NCBI GenBank assembly: GCA_015490315.1
Contig: WFYB01000122.1
Span: 1-23,559, forward strand
Reading direction: 5' to 3'
Source of the DNA: Sulfurovum sp.
GTDB taxonomy: Bacteria > Campylobacterota > Campylobacteria > Campylobacterales > Sulfurovaceae
DNA length: 23,559 nucleotides
In this document: piece by piece, positions 1-8,124 of the stretch
Layout of the letters: each line of letters opens with the position of its first letter
Numbering within the stretch: position 1 is the first letter of the stretch
The notes under the pieces: model-generated
The model's database searches: none
What the model saw: only the letters and a program-made list of their open reading frames with translations
What the model was told of the DNA's origin: nothing
Position numbers and translations under genes: made by a program

Positions 1-2
1 TC

Positions 3-230
3 AATATGATATCGACACTGTTGAAGATCGGGGTGCGCAACATCCTCTCTGCCGAACTATTAGCAGGTTCATTGGTGGCGGATCTTCACCTCATCCCTGC
101 CTTTTTTGCACTGCAGTTCTGGCACAATGACAAGATCGCGGTAGGACTTGTTATCGGTGCGGTCATGGCAAACCTCTATACGATCGTAGTCTCTATGATC
201 GAGAGTTCCAAAGAGAAGGTGGACTTTTAG
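3..230 (+). CDS. C-terminal part of a small membrane protein (partial)
   Basis: The reading frame is open to the left edge of the window, so the ATG at position 6 need not be the true start and the gene is probably cut. The visible 75 residues contain two hydrophobic stretches (about residues 12-38 and 46-66 from that ATG) and end in a charged tail, ESSKEKVDF. I do not recognise the family. Its base composition matches the core genes further right and contrasts with the AT-rich gene starting four bases after its stop. It therefore marks the left border of the apparent insertion. It could be the end of a longer polytopic membrane enzyme; nothing visible says which. Confidence 0.55.
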   Translation, partial: NMISTLLKIGVRNILSAELLAGSLVADLHLIPAFFALQFWHNDKIAVGLVIGAVMANLYTIVVSMIESSKEKVDF

Positions 231-233
231 TCC

Positions 234-686
234 ATGCAACTAGATTATGATTTCTTGCAAAAGAATATAATTGACAATATTCATCAAGGGTATATTGCAC
301 CTAGTGAAATCCATGGTTATGGACTATTTGCAAAAGTTGATATTGATAAATCAGATATTTTATGCATTTTAGATGGACAAATAGTTTCATGGTCTATGTA
401 TAAAAAGTTGACAGGAAATTTACGAGATAAAATTAAAGCTCCATATGATGAGTATTTTTTTATGGAATGGAATGCTTTGGATGAGGAGACTTTGCTTGTC
501 AGATCACTAAGAACAAAGTACAGTTATATTAATCACAGTAGAACACCAAATGTTAAACTCATCAAATATCCACTACGTATCGTAGCGACATCTGATATCA
601 AGAAAGGCACTGAAATTACGTTAGACTATAGATGTGAACCACTCAATCAAGATTATATTAAAAACCATGGAGCAACTTATTTATGA
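234..686 (+). CDS. Stand-alone SET-domain protein (putative protein-lysine methyltransferase)
   Basis: This 150-residue protein is essentially only a SET domain. Visible hallmarks are GYGLFA (residues 28-33), the SAM-binding and pseudoknot motif YINHSRTPN (98-106, with the N-H pair at 100-101), and GTEITLDYR (125-133), whose tyrosine Y132 is at the catalytic position. There is no signal peptide, pre-SET or cysteine-rich post-SET segment, so it is probably a soluble cytoplasmic enzyme. SET proteins use S-adenosylmethionine to methylate lysines; the bacterial target here is unknown. It starts three bases after the previous stop and overlaps the next gene by four bases (ATGA), so the two are probably co-translated. 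It is much more AT-rich than the core genes, suggesting transfer. The family call is firm; the substrate is not inferable. Confidence 0.85.
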   Translation: MQLDYDFLQKNIIDNIHQGYIAPSEIHGYGLFAKVDIDKSDILCILDGQIVSWSMYKKLTGNLRDKIKAPYDEYFFMEWNALDEETLLVRSLRTKYSYINHSRTPNVKLIKYPLRIVATSDIKKGTEITLDYRCEPLNQDYIKNHGATYL

Positions 687-2056
687 GTCAAGTAACGTTG
701 TCTTTTTTTGGGGTACAACCTATTCATATTGAAAGTGATTTATATCTTGAGTTGATTTCTAAGAAAATCAACCTTCAAAAGTTACGTGAAATATCGGTTC
801 CAAATTCTTCAAAGTGGCTTGACAGATTTATTTACAATTATGACGTTTATGAAGATATTTATGAAATACAGCTTCCCAATATTGAAGCAGATTTAAAAAA
901 AGATTTTTACCGCTCGTTTCATCCGATAAACAATCAGCATATTACTTTAGAATTATCGAAGTATTTAACCAGTAATAGTGTGACATTATATTTTGACCCC
1001 CGGTTTGTATATTTTATTTTAATATATCAAATAAATTTTGAAATACCGGTAGAAGTCTTAGAAAATTTTTTAGATTATAAAGCCCACCAGGATAATGATA
1101 ACAATCAAGATTTGTATAATACAATACGGGATGTCTTTGTAAAAGATTCTAAGAATCATAAAATGGGTGCTTGGGGTATAGAGGTTCAACGTAAAACGTT
1201 GGAAACAATAAAACATATGTTGAATGAGATATATTCAGTCAACATATTGGATAAGGATGTATCGATACCGGTAAGCAGTTGTAATATTTCAAATATCGTT
1301 TTAGCAAAAGAACATATAAACAATAACAATTTTGTTAAGAAATTGATAAATTTAAACATTTTTGCAGAAAAATTAACTCCAAATAATGAGATTGTACCAT
1401 TGTATAATGGAACAGTTTACTTTTCTTTTCATGGACGTTTTCATACTATTATTCTTAAAAATGAAAGTGATCTTTATAGGTTTCAGCCACTCCAGTTTCA
1501 TATTCAATATATGTGGTTTCTGGTTGAAAGATACAATAAAATAATGAGTAGGATCAATAGTAATCTTATGGAAGCAGACTCTAGAAATAATATCCAGAAA
1601 TATACTTCAGTTATTCATACAATGATCAATAAAATAGAATTTTTACGTTTACATGATATGAATTTTAAACATGCAATTGAGATTGATATAGATATTTATG
1701 AAGGAAATGAGAAAAAATGGTCTATCTCAAAGTTACTCGATAGTGCAAAAGAGTATGTGACATTCTTTAAAGACTATTTAGAAAGGTTATTTAATCAGAA
1801 GAATGCATTGTTTCAAAAAAAGTTAAATTTTATACTTGTAGCTATATCGTTCATGCAATTATTAGCATTAGTAAGTGTATGGAACGATTATCTTTCTACG
1901 GTCAATGCATCCAACTTAAATGTAGATAAACGCATTATACATATCTTTGGTAATGATGTATCCAGTTTATTGAATTTTAATATATACGTACCATTGGTTT
2001 TACTTATCTTAATGATCGGAACCAGTCTTTATTTATGGAAAAGCAAGAGAGAATAA
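683..2056 (+). CDS. Unknown 457-aa protein with two C-terminal membrane helices
   Basis: I do not recognise this protein. It has a large, probably cytoplasmic N-terminal part (residues 1 to about 375) without obvious catalytic motifs. A long charged helical stretch then leads into a first hydrophobic helix (about 382-400), a loop of some 30 residues, a second helix (about 433-452), and a short basic tail KSKRE. This order (soluble domain, long helix, two membrane helices, basic end) resembles CorA-type channels. The CorA signature GMN is absent from the loop, so ion transport cannot be claimed. Its start overlaps the SET gene stop (ATGA), pointing to translational coupling and a joint role. 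Composition is strongly AT-rich, with many AAT, ATA and TTA codons. It ends one base before the GTG of the next gene. Confidence 0.8.
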   Translation: MSQVTLSFFGVQPIHIESDLYLELISKKINLQKLREISVPNSSKWLDRFIYNYDVYEDIYEIQLPNIEADLKKDFYRSFHPINNQHITLELSKYLTSNSVTLYFDPRFVYFILIYQINFEIPVEVLENFLDYKAHQDNDNNQDLYNTIRDVFVKDSKNHKMGAWGIEVQRKTLETIKHMLNEIYSVNILDKDVSIPVSSCNISNIVLAKEHINNNNFVKKLINLNIFAEKLTPNNEIVPLYNGTVYFSFHGRFHTIILKNESDLYRFQPLQFHIQYMWFLVERYNKIMSRINSNLMEADSRNNIQKYTSVIHTMINKIEFLRLHDMNFKHAIEIDIDIYEGNEKKWSISKLLDSAKEYVTFFKDYLERLFNQKNALFQKKLNFILVAISFMQLLALVSVWNDYLSTVNASNLNVDKRIIHIFGNDVSSLLNFNIYVPLVLLILMIGTSLYLWKSKRE

Positions 2057-2057
2057 A

Positions 2058-3212
2058 GTGATCCATCCTGTAAACCGAAAAGGAACACACAGTGTCAAGC
2101 ATGAGGAGGCGGGCAAAAAGTTTGGCAGCAGTGATCTGCTGCCGCTGTGGGTGGCAGATATGGAGTTTGCCGCACCGCTTTGTGTGCAGGGAGCTTTGCA
2201 GAAGCGTGCGGCACATCCGATCTATGGTTATACCATTTATCCTGAGCGTTATTTTGATGCGATCGCGGGATGGATGCAACGACAGCATGAGTGGCAAATT
2301 GAAAGAGAGTGGATCGTGCCGGCTTATGGGGTGGTACCTTCTCTGAATTTCGCGATCGAAGCCTATACCCAGCCGGGTGATGCCGTCATGATCCAAAGCC
2401 CGATCTATCCGCCGTTTTTTAGCAGCATTGAGCGTCGAGGCAGGAAGATCTTGGACAATACCCTACGTTACGAATCAGGGTGCTACCGGATCGATTTTGA
2501 TGATTTTGAAGCGAAGGCAAAAGAGGCGAGGCTCTTTCTCTTCTGCTCGCCTCACAACCCTACCGGCAGGGCATGGCACAAAGAGGAGATCGAGAAACTC
2601 ATAGAGATCGCACTGCGTCACGATCTGTTGATCGTCTCAGATGAGATCCATGCCGATATCATCTATAGCGGGATGCATCATGTGCTTGGGAGCTTTGAGG
2701 CGATCGCCGATCGGTGTGTGATCCTCAATGCCCCCTCCAAGAGCTTCAATGTCGCCGGACTAAACAGCTCCTATGCGATCATCCCCGATGCCATGCTGCG
2801 AGGCAAGTATATCTCAGAGCAGAACCGCTCAGGGATTACCAACGGCAATCCTTTCGGGATCGAGGCATTGATGGCTGCCTATGAGGGAGGCGCTGCATGG
2901 CTTGAAGCGCTCAAGCAGAGACTCTGGGAGAACATCGCCTATGTGAAGTCCTTTGTCCAGTCTCACTCCTTCCCTATCAAAGCAGTGGTACCAGAAGCGA
3001 CTTTTTTGGTCTGGCTGGATTGTCGTGCAATGGGGATGACCCAGGAGGCATTGGTGCACTTTTTTGTCCATGAAGCAAAACTGGGACTCAATGACGGAGT
3101 GAGTTTTGGGGAGGCAGGCAGAGGCTTCATGCGGCTCAATGTCGCTACTTCCAGAGAGGTACTCGAAGAGGCGATGCAGCGATTATTGGATGCATGGAAG
3201 GAGAGATGTTGA
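2058..3212 (+). CDS. patB: MalY/PatB-type PLP-dependent cystathionine beta-lyase/aminotransferase
   Basis: This 384-aa protein has the length and motifs of the MalY/PatB branch of fold-type I PLP enzymes. These are an N-terminal NRKGTHSVKHE box, LPLWVADMEF (about residues 28-37), SPHNPTG (174-180), SDEIHADI (194-201, with D195 expected to contact the PLP nitrogen), and NAPSKSFNVAGL, where K228 should form the Schiff base. Members cleave cystathionine or cysteine conjugates to pyruvate, ammonia and a thiol in the cytoplasm. The start is GTG, chosen because the NRKGT box sits right at the N-terminus in the family. It follows the preceding AT-rich gene by one base, so the insertion ends directly at this start codon. 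It overlaps the peptidase gene downstream. Substrate assignment within the family is uncertain. Confidence 0.88.
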   Translation: MIHPVNRKGTHSVKHEEAGKKFGSSDLLPLWVADMEFAAPLCVQGALQKRAAHPIYGYTIYPERYFDAIAGWMQRQHEWQIEREWIVPAYGVVPSLNFAIEAYTQPGDAVMIQSPIYPPFFSSIERRGRKILDNTLRYESGCYRIDFDDFEAKAKEARLFLFCSPHNPTGRAWHKEEIEKLIEIALRHDLLIVSDEIHADIIYSGMHHVLGSFEAIADRCVILNAPSKSFNVAGLNSSYAIIPDAMLRGKYISEQNRSGITNGNPFGIEALMAAYEGGAAWLEALKQRLWENIAYVKSFVQSHSFPIKAVVPEATFLVWLDCRAMGMTQEALVHFFVHEAKLGLNDGVSFGEAGRGFMRLNVATSREVLEEAMQRLLDAWKERC

Positions 3213-4891
3213 AACAGATAGTATGGGTTTTGGTTTTGTCCACTTTTTTGTTGGCGCTGCCGCAGGGAGTAGAAGATGCGATACGACACTCCGGGATCCC
3301 CAAAAAAGATATCAGCCTGATCATCAAAGAGGCGGGTAACAGTGCCAATGTTGTTGCACGACTCAATGAAAACACTGTACGCAAACCGGCATCGGTTATC
3401 AAAATCCTGACAATTTATGCAGCGCTTTTGGAGTTCGGGTTTGATCATCGCTGGAGAACGGAGTTTTATCGTAACGGTCCGATCCGAAACGGGCTACTTG
3501 AAGGCGATTTGATCATCAAAGGCTACGGTGATCCGACACTTTCGTCTGATGATCTGCCCCAAATTGCCAAAGCGATCCGTGCCAAAGGGATCACGAAGAT
3601 CACCGGGCATATCGTAATAGACAGAAGCTATTTCCGTGTCGGTACAGAAAACTCATCCCATTTTGATGAACACCCCTACAGCCCCTACAATGCCATGCCC
3701 GATGCAATGATGTTCAATGAACGTGTCAGTATCATCTGTGTCAATCCCAGAGAAGATGATATCTCTAAGCAGGATGCCGACAGCAGCTATCGGTTGATCA
3801 ACCAGCTGCAAAAAGTCAACAAACCCTGTCGGGGAAGATACTCATGGCCTGCAGTCAAGATAGATCCTAACAGTCCAAGACCGAGTGTTATCCTCAAAGG
3901 GAAGATCTCCAAGCGGTGTGGAGAGCGGAAGATCTGCAAGGTGATCACCAAGCCTTATCTCTCCTTCTATTATGCGCTCAAAGAGGCACTCAAAGCGGAG
4001 GGGATCGAAGCCAAAGGGACAATGCGCCTGCGAAACCTTCCTCAGAATGCCATACCGCTGACTGTACATCTCTCACAGCCCTTTGAAGAGATCCTTGCCA
4101 AAACTGCCAAAGAGAGTAACAACCTTTACGCAAGGCATTTACTGCTCTATCTGGGTGCGAAACATTTTGGTGCACCTGCTACTGTGGACAAAGGTAGAAG
4201 GGCTGTTGCAGAGGTGCTCAAAGCGCATGGTGTTCCTCTCGATGCTCTTCTTAAAGTTGATAACGGCAGTGGGCTTTCACGTACAGCAAAACTACATGCG
4301 AAGATACTTGCTGATGTGCTGGATCATGCCTATATGCACTACGGACAACGCTGGATGAATATCCTCTCTATCGCCGGTATAGATGGTACGATCAAGAAGC
4401 GTTTTCGGGGCAGTGTCGTCAAAAACAGGGCATGGATGAAGACTGGGACACTAAGACGTGTCAAGAACATTGCCGGCTATGTCAAGAGCAAGTCAGGCAG
4501 ACTCTATACGGTTGTGATCCTTGTCAATACTACCAAGGGACGATGGAAAGCGGCAAAGCTGCAAGATGAGATCATCACTTGGGTCGTAAAGTCAAAAGAA
4601 CAGCAAGCTTCTTCGGTGGGCTCTTTTGGCAATGTGTCACCTTTGGATGAGGTTGAGATGCCCCTGCCGGTCATAGAGCGCTTTTATGTGCAGGCGGGCG
4701 CTTTCGGTGATGTGCCAAAAAAAGCCTATCTGCTGAGACTCGAACAGCTGGAACTTCCCTACCGGGTACGCTATACCGACAAATACAGGGTGCTTGTCGG
4801 TCCCTATGCACAGAGGGAGGATGCGATACGCGCTTTGCAAACAGTGAAAACACATATCAACAAAGAGGCGTTTTTGCTAAAGGACGAATAG
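3206..4891 (+). CDS. dacB: PBP4-type D-alanyl-D-alanine carboxypeptidase/endopeptidase with C-terminal SPOR domain
   Basis: This is a periplasmic peptidoglycan hydrolase of the DacB/PBP4 (peptidase S13) family, 561 aa from this start. A signal peptide (KQIVWVLVLSTFLLAL) is followed by the three penicillin-binding motifs: SVIK (nucleophile S63, K66), SNN (304-306) and KTG (412-414). It should trim or cleave D-Ala crosslinks. The last 75 or so residues, starting ERFYVQAGAF and containing YRVLVGPYAQREDA, form a SPOR domain, which binds denuded glycan at division septa; this is unusual on PBP4. I chose ATG 3206 over the upstream ATG 3194, because AAGGAG lies between them; TTG 3209 is also possible. 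The start overlaps the end of the beta-lyase gene, suggesting coupling. Confidence 0.9.
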   Translation: MLKQIVWVLVLSTFLLALPQGVEDAIRHSGIPKKDISLIIKEAGNSANVVARLNENTVRKPASVIKILTIYAALLEFGFDHRWRTEFYRNGPIRNGLLEGDLIIKGYGDPTLSSDDLPQIAKAIRAKGITKITGHIVIDRSYFRVGTENSSHFDEHPYSPYNAMPDAMMFNERVSIICVNPREDDISKQDADSSYRLINQLQKVNKPCRGRYSWPAVKIDPNSPRPSVILKGKISKRCGERKICKVITKPYLSFYYALKEALKAEGIEAKGTMRLRNLPQNAIPLTVHLSQPFEEILAKTAKESNNLYARHLLLYLGAKHFGAPATVDKGRRAVAEVLKAHGVPLDALLKVDNGSGLSRTAKLHAKILADVLDHAYMHYGQRWMNILSIAGIDGTIKKRFRGSVVKNRAWMKTGTLRRVKNIAGYVKSKSGRLYTVVILVNTTKGRWKAAKLQDEIITWVVKSKEQQASSVGSFGNVSPLDEVEMPLPVIERFYVQAGAFGDVPKKAYLLRLEQLELPYRVRYTDKYRVLVGPYAQREDAIRALQTVKTHINKEAFLLKDE

Positions 4892-4893
4892 GG

Positions 4894-4899
4894 TATAAT
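4894..4899 (+). promoter_or_regulatory. -10 box (TATAAT) for the DapC-like gene
   Basis: A perfect TATAAT preceded by GG lies three bases after the stop of the peptidase gene and 23 bases before the next ATG. No good -35 hexamer is seen at normal spacing, which is usual for sigma-70 promoters in Campylobacterota. It suggests independent transcription of the aminotransferase. Confidence 0.55.
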
Positions 4900-4921
4900 C
4901 TGCTAAAAATACGGGGCGACA

Positions 4922-6061
4922 ATGAACTTCGAAACCTACCCTTTTGAAAAACTCAACCTTCTCTTGAAGGATATACAACCCAACCCCGAATATACGCCGC
5001 TCTCATTGACGATTGGAGAGCCTCAGTTTGAAACACCGGCATTTATCCGCGAAGCACTCTGTGCCTCTGCCGCCAAACTCAACAAGTATCCCAAAACAGC
5101 AGGAGAGGAGAGACTGCGTGAGGGGATGCTGACCTACCTGGAGGCACGTTTCGGGTTGACATTGAGCAACGATCAGATCATCCCTACCTTTGGGACGCGT
5201 GAGGTGCTTTTTAACTTTCCGCAGTTTCTGCTGCATGATGTCGAGTCACCTGTAATGCTCTTCCCTAACCCTTTTTATCAGATCTATGAGGGGGCTGCCA
5301 AGGCGGCCAGAGCCGAGGTGATCTATCTAAACCTCACAGAGGAGAACGGTTTTGAACCTGTTATTGACGAGGAGGCACTCTCCAGAGCCCACCTGGTGAT
5401 ACTCAACTCTCCGAACAATCCCACTGCATCAGTGATGGATATGGAGAGTCTCAAGCGATGGGCAGCACTGGCACTCAAACATGACTTTGTACTGCTCAAT
5501 GACGAGTGCTATGCTGATCTCTATCTGAATGAACCGTTGCCCTCCTTGCTCAATGCCGCTATCGAAGCGGGCAATCATGATTTCAAAAATATCCTCGTGA
5601 TCAACTCTGTCTCCAAACGTTCATCGGCACCGGGACTGCGTTCTGGATTTATTGCCGGAGATGCCGATATTTTGCGGGAGTATATGGTCTACCGTACCTA
5701 TGTGGGGTGCGCTTCACCGCTGCCACTTCAGGATGCCGCTGCAGCTGCATGGGCAGATCAGGAGCACGTCGAAACCTTCAGGGAAAAATACAGACGCAAC
5801 TTCGAAGTCGCCAAAGAGGTCTTGGGGGTGGATACCCCGGAAGCGACCTTCTATATCTGGTTCAAAGTAGAGGATGAGATCGATTTTACCTGCAGGCTCT
5901 ATCGTGACTACAATCTCAAAGTGATCCCCGGTTCTTACTTGGGAAGAGAGGGGCAGGGCAAGGGGTATGTACGCCTTGCCCTAGTCTATGAAGCAGAGCA
6001 GACAAGAGAAGCACTGGAGAGAATCGCAGCGCTCTGTGGGGAATTAGGAATTAGGAATTAG
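4922..6061 (+). CDS. dapC: DapC-like class I/II aminotransferase (probable N-succinyldiaminopimelate aminotransferase)
   Basis: This 379-aa PLP aminotransferase has LTIGEPQFETP (about residues 29-39), NSPNNPTAS (162-170), NDECYADLY (193-201) and SVSKRSSAPGLRSGF, with K232 as the PLP lysine and the GLRSG arginine for substrate carboxylate. The N-terminal half resembles the epsilonproteobacterial DapC group, which makes N-succinyl-LL-diaminopimelate for lysine and peptidoglycan. The specificity is inferred, and a general aspartate-type aminotransferase is the alternative. Its 3' end is odd: the last six codons (ELGIRN) and the TAG stop are made by a GAATTAG tandem repeat, so the native terminus may have been replaced or extended. 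It lies downstream of the D,D-peptidase gene and has its own -10 box. Confidence 0.75.
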   Translation: MNFETYPFEKLNLLLKDIQPNPEYTPLSLTIGEPQFETPAFIREALCASAAKLNKYPKTAGEERLREGMLTYLEARFGLTLSNDQIIPTFGTREVLFNFPQFLLHDVESPVMLFPNPFYQIYEGAAKAARAEVIYLNLTEENGFEPVIDEEALSRAHLVILNSPNNPTASVMDMESLKRWAALALKHDFVLLNDECYADLYLNEPLPSLLNAAIEAGNHDFKNILVINSVSKRSSAPGLRSGFIAGDADILREYMVYRTYVGCASPLPLQDAAAAAWADQEHVETFREKYRRNFEVAKEVLGVDTPEATFYIWFKVEDEIDFTCRLYRDYNLKVIPGSYLGREGQGKGYVRLALVYEAEQTREALERIAALCGELGIRN

Positions 6062-6073
6062 GAATTAGGAATT
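6040..6073 (+). repeat. Tandem heptamer repeat, GGAATTA unit, about 4.9 copies
   Basis: Almost five perfect copies of a 7-base unit (GGAATTA, equivalently GAATTAG) run through the end of the DapC-like gene and past it. The tract supplies that gene's TAG stop. Because 7 is not a multiple of 3, any frame meets a stop within 21 bases, on both strands. Related tracts occur at 15257, 18685 and 19737. A GTTG/CAAC hairpin follows seven bases later. Confidence 0.95.
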
Positions 6074-6080
6074 GCGGCTT

Positions 6081-6097
6081 GCGTTGTTTGGCAACGC
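6081..6097 (+). other. Hairpin GCGTTG-TTTGG-CAACGC beside the heptamer tract
   Basis: A six-base perfect stem with a five-base loop lies between the DapC-like gene and the next gene. There is no T-run after it, so it is not a classic terminator. Its core GTTGTTTGGCAAC matches hairpins at 15240 and 19773, which also adjoin heptamer tracts, so I treat it as part of a dispersed element. Confidence 0.7.
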
Positions 6098-6123
6098 TTC
6101 TATATTTGCAAAAAGGAAAAAAA

Positions 6124-6717
6124 ATGGAAACACCGGAAATCCATGTAGAAGAACTCAAAAAAGATCCTGAGTTTCTTGCCAATATTAAACGTTTGGAAGA
6201 GGAGTGCAAGGAGACAGGCTCTATCGCCAAGGGGTATCAGCTCCTTGATGCACAGCTGATCATCGAGGCACCCGAAGATGAGATCAATGAGATATTTACG
6301 TTTATTGTCAACAATGCCTTTGATAAACTGGCTGAGAAGCTCAGCGAACAGAGTGATTTTGATATGCAGGATGAAGAGGATCGTGCTACTGCCCGTGCGA
6401 TCTACGAGCACGGCATACAGCGCTATAGCGAAAATGACAAAAAGGGAGCCAAAGAGATCTTTTTGGTACTCCACCATACGGTCAATGATCCGGGTCTTAA
6501 AGATGCGATGATGGTACATGCAGCGGCAGTGATGGCAGGGTATAGTTTCGATGACTTTATCGAAAAGCTTGTCGATGTGGATCAGGTTGATCCCCATGAT
6601 CCTCTTGCATTTTTCATCCAGACCTTTACCCAGCCTACCGATATACTGCTAAATATGTTTGCCAAAGAGGTCAAAGCAGGCAAAGAGGAGCTGAAAGTAT
6701 TGGAAACAAGTAAATAG
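6124..6717 (+). CDS. Conserved-looking acidic helical protein of unknown function
   Basis: This 197-aa soluble protein is acidic and predicted largely helical by eye (METPEIHVEELKK at the start, many E/K/D-rich amphipathic stretches). There is no signal peptide or membrane helix. I recognise no domain or catalytic motif. The start at ATG 6124 is preferred over a TTG at 6079, because AAAAAGGA lies just before it and because the extra upstream codons fall in the hairpin and spacer rather than in typical coding sequence. It precedes murC by 16 bases and is probably co-transcribed with it, so a role near cell-wall synthesis is possible but unproven. The repeated helical hairpins could reflect a TPR-like fold; this is speculation. 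Confidence 0.75.
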   Translation: METPEIHVEELKKDPEFLANIKRLEEECKETGSIAKGYQLLDAQLIIEAPEDEINEIFTFIVNNAFDKLAEKLSEQSDFDMQDEEDRATARAIYEHGIQRYSENDKKGAKEIFLVLHHTVNDPGLKDAMMVHAAAVMAGYSFDDFIEKLVDVDQVDPHDPLAFFIQTFTQPTDILLNMFAKEVKAGKEELKVLETSK

Positions 6718-6733
6718 ATAGAGGGTGGTGCGT

Positions 6734-8050
6734 ATGAAAATTCATTTTATCGGTATAGGCGGTATCGGGCTCTCGGCATTGGCGAAGTTTTTGCACAACG
6801 ACGGACATAAGATATCGGGATCAGATATCAAGCAGACCGAGATCACCAATGATCTTGCTACCAATTTTGGTGCCAAGATCACGATCCCCCACCATCCCGA
6901 TGCCGTTGAGGGAGTCGACCGTGTCATCTACTCTGCGGCAGTACGTCCGACCAATCCTGAGTATCAGCGCGCCAAAGAGCTTGGTATTGAGCTGCTTTCA
7001 CGAAAAGAGGCACTCAAGTTTATACTGGGTGAAAAAGAGGTCTATGCCGTAGGCGGCGCACACGGCAAGAGTACGACTTCGGCGATGCTGGCTTCCATCA
7101 TGCCTCAGACCAATGCCCTCATCGGTGCGATCTCCAAAGCGTTTGGCTCAAACGTGCGTAATTATCGTAACAATAAAGTGGTTTTTGAGGCAGATGAGAG
7201 TGATGAGAGTTTTCTCAACAGCAATCCTTATCTAGCCATTGTGACCAATGTAGAGCCTGAGCATATGGAGTATTACGAATATGATGAGGAGCGTTTTTAC
7301 AATGCTTACAGGAATTTTCTCTCTTTGGCGAAGATACGTGTGATCAATGCAGAAGATGCGTTCCTCGCTTCGCTTGAGATGGAGAGTATCCGCCTCTATC
7401 CAAGCCGGGATATACGCAACATAGAGTTCGTCCTTGTCGGTGGTGAACCGCATACCAGATTTGAGCTGCTTGATCTGGGTGCCTTTGAAGTATTTGGCTT
7501 TGGTGAGCATATCGCGCTGGATGCCTCGCTGGCGATACTGGCTGCGTTGGAACTTGGAGAAAGCATAGAGCATATCCGGGAAAACCTGCATCACTACAAA
7601 GGGATCAAAAAACGTTTTGACATCGTCCAGAATCAGGAGCAGTGTGTGGTGATCGATGATTACGGACACCATCCTACGGAGATCAAAGTGACGATGCAAT
7701 CACTACAGAGCTATAAAGCCCTTCGTCGTTTCGACCAGCTCAATGTGATCTGGCAACCGCATAAATATACCCGAACAATGGACAATCTACAGGGGTTTGT
7801 AGAGTGCTTCGAAGGTGTTGATGAGTTGGTGATCCTACCGATCTGGTCAGCCGGAGAGCTTGAAATACCGATTGACCTCAAAGGCGCATTCAGCCGATAC
7901 AAACTTCTGATGGCAGACAGTGTGACCAAAGAGGACGGTGTGGTCAAAGTGATCCGAGACGGTAACGTGATCAGAGAATACAGCAGCGGACTCATCACCG
8001 CCTTCGGCGCCGGCGACATCACTTACCAGATAAGGGGGGAGGCACGTTAA
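6734..8050 (+). CDS. murC: UDP-N-acetylmuramate--L-alanine ligase
   Basis: MurC adds L-alanine to UDP-N-acetylmuramic acid using ATP, the first peptide step of cytoplasmic peptidoglycan precursor synthesis. The 438-aa protein shows the N-terminal Rossmann motif HFIGIGGIGLSALA (residues 3-16), the ATP-binding loop GAHGKSTTS (about 111-119), the metal/ATP segment EADESDESF, NVEPEHMEYY, and the C-terminal DDYGHHPTEI and WQPHKYTRT motifs. ATG 6734 places the glycine-rich motif at the usual position; a GTG nine bases upstream is the alternative. The second T of the usual GKTTT is replaced by S, a conservative change. As I recall, murC lies close to mutS2 in Campylobacter too, with one membrane protein gene between; here two genes lie between. 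Confidence 0.96.
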   Translation: MKIHFIGIGGIGLSALAKFLHNDGHKISGSDIKQTEITNDLATNFGAKITIPHHPDAVEGVDRVIYSAAVRPTNPEYQRAKELGIELLSRKEALKFILGEKEVYAVGGAHGKSTTSAMLASIMPQTNALIGAISKAFGSNVRNYRNNKVVFEADESDESFLNSNPYLAIVTNVEPEHMEYYEYDEERFYNAYRNFLSLAKIRVINAEDAFLASLEMESIRLYPSRDIRNIEFVLVGGEPHTRFELLDLGAFEVFGFGEHIALDASLAILAALELGESIEHIRENLHHYKGIKKRFDIVQNQEQCVVIDDYGHHPTEIKVTMQSLQSYKALRRFDQLNVIWQPHKYTRTMDNLQGFVECFEGVDELVILPIWSAGELEIPIDLKGAFSRYKLLMADSVTKEDGVVKVIRDGNVIREYSSGLITAFGAGDITYQIRGEAR

Positions 8051-8094
8051 GAAAACGACAACTGCCGCTACACACTTTTTTGACATTTTTATGA

Positions 8095-8100
8095 TATAGT
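8095..8100 (+). promoter_or_regulatory. Candidate -10 box (TATAGT) for the diguanylate cyclase gene
   Basis: TATAGT lies 24 bases before the GTG start at 8125. A TTGACA at 8080-8085 is only nine bases upstream, too close to act as its -35. The ribosome site AAGGA follows at 8114. Weak evidence. Confidence 0.35.
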
Positions 8101-8124
8101 CAGAAAATGTGAAAAGGATTGAAG

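Noticed and set aside
231..2066. TCCAT at 231-235 and 2062-2066 as a target-site duplication around the AT-rich pair
   Set aside because: Five bases is expected by chance at this search scale, the copies do not sit symmetrically at both edges, and no transposase or terminal inverted repeats are present.
3194..3205. Upstream ATG start of the D,D-peptidase
   Set aside because: It would place MEGE before the signal peptide and use up the AAGGAG that serves the next start.
6079..6123. TTG start at 6079 for the acidic hypothetical protein
   Set aside because: It lies in the hairpin and spacer, while ATG 6124 has a good ribosome site directly upstream.
8080..8100. TTGACA plus TATAGT as a complete promoter
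   Set aside because: The gap is nine bases, far short of the 16-18 needed, so at most the -10 box is real.
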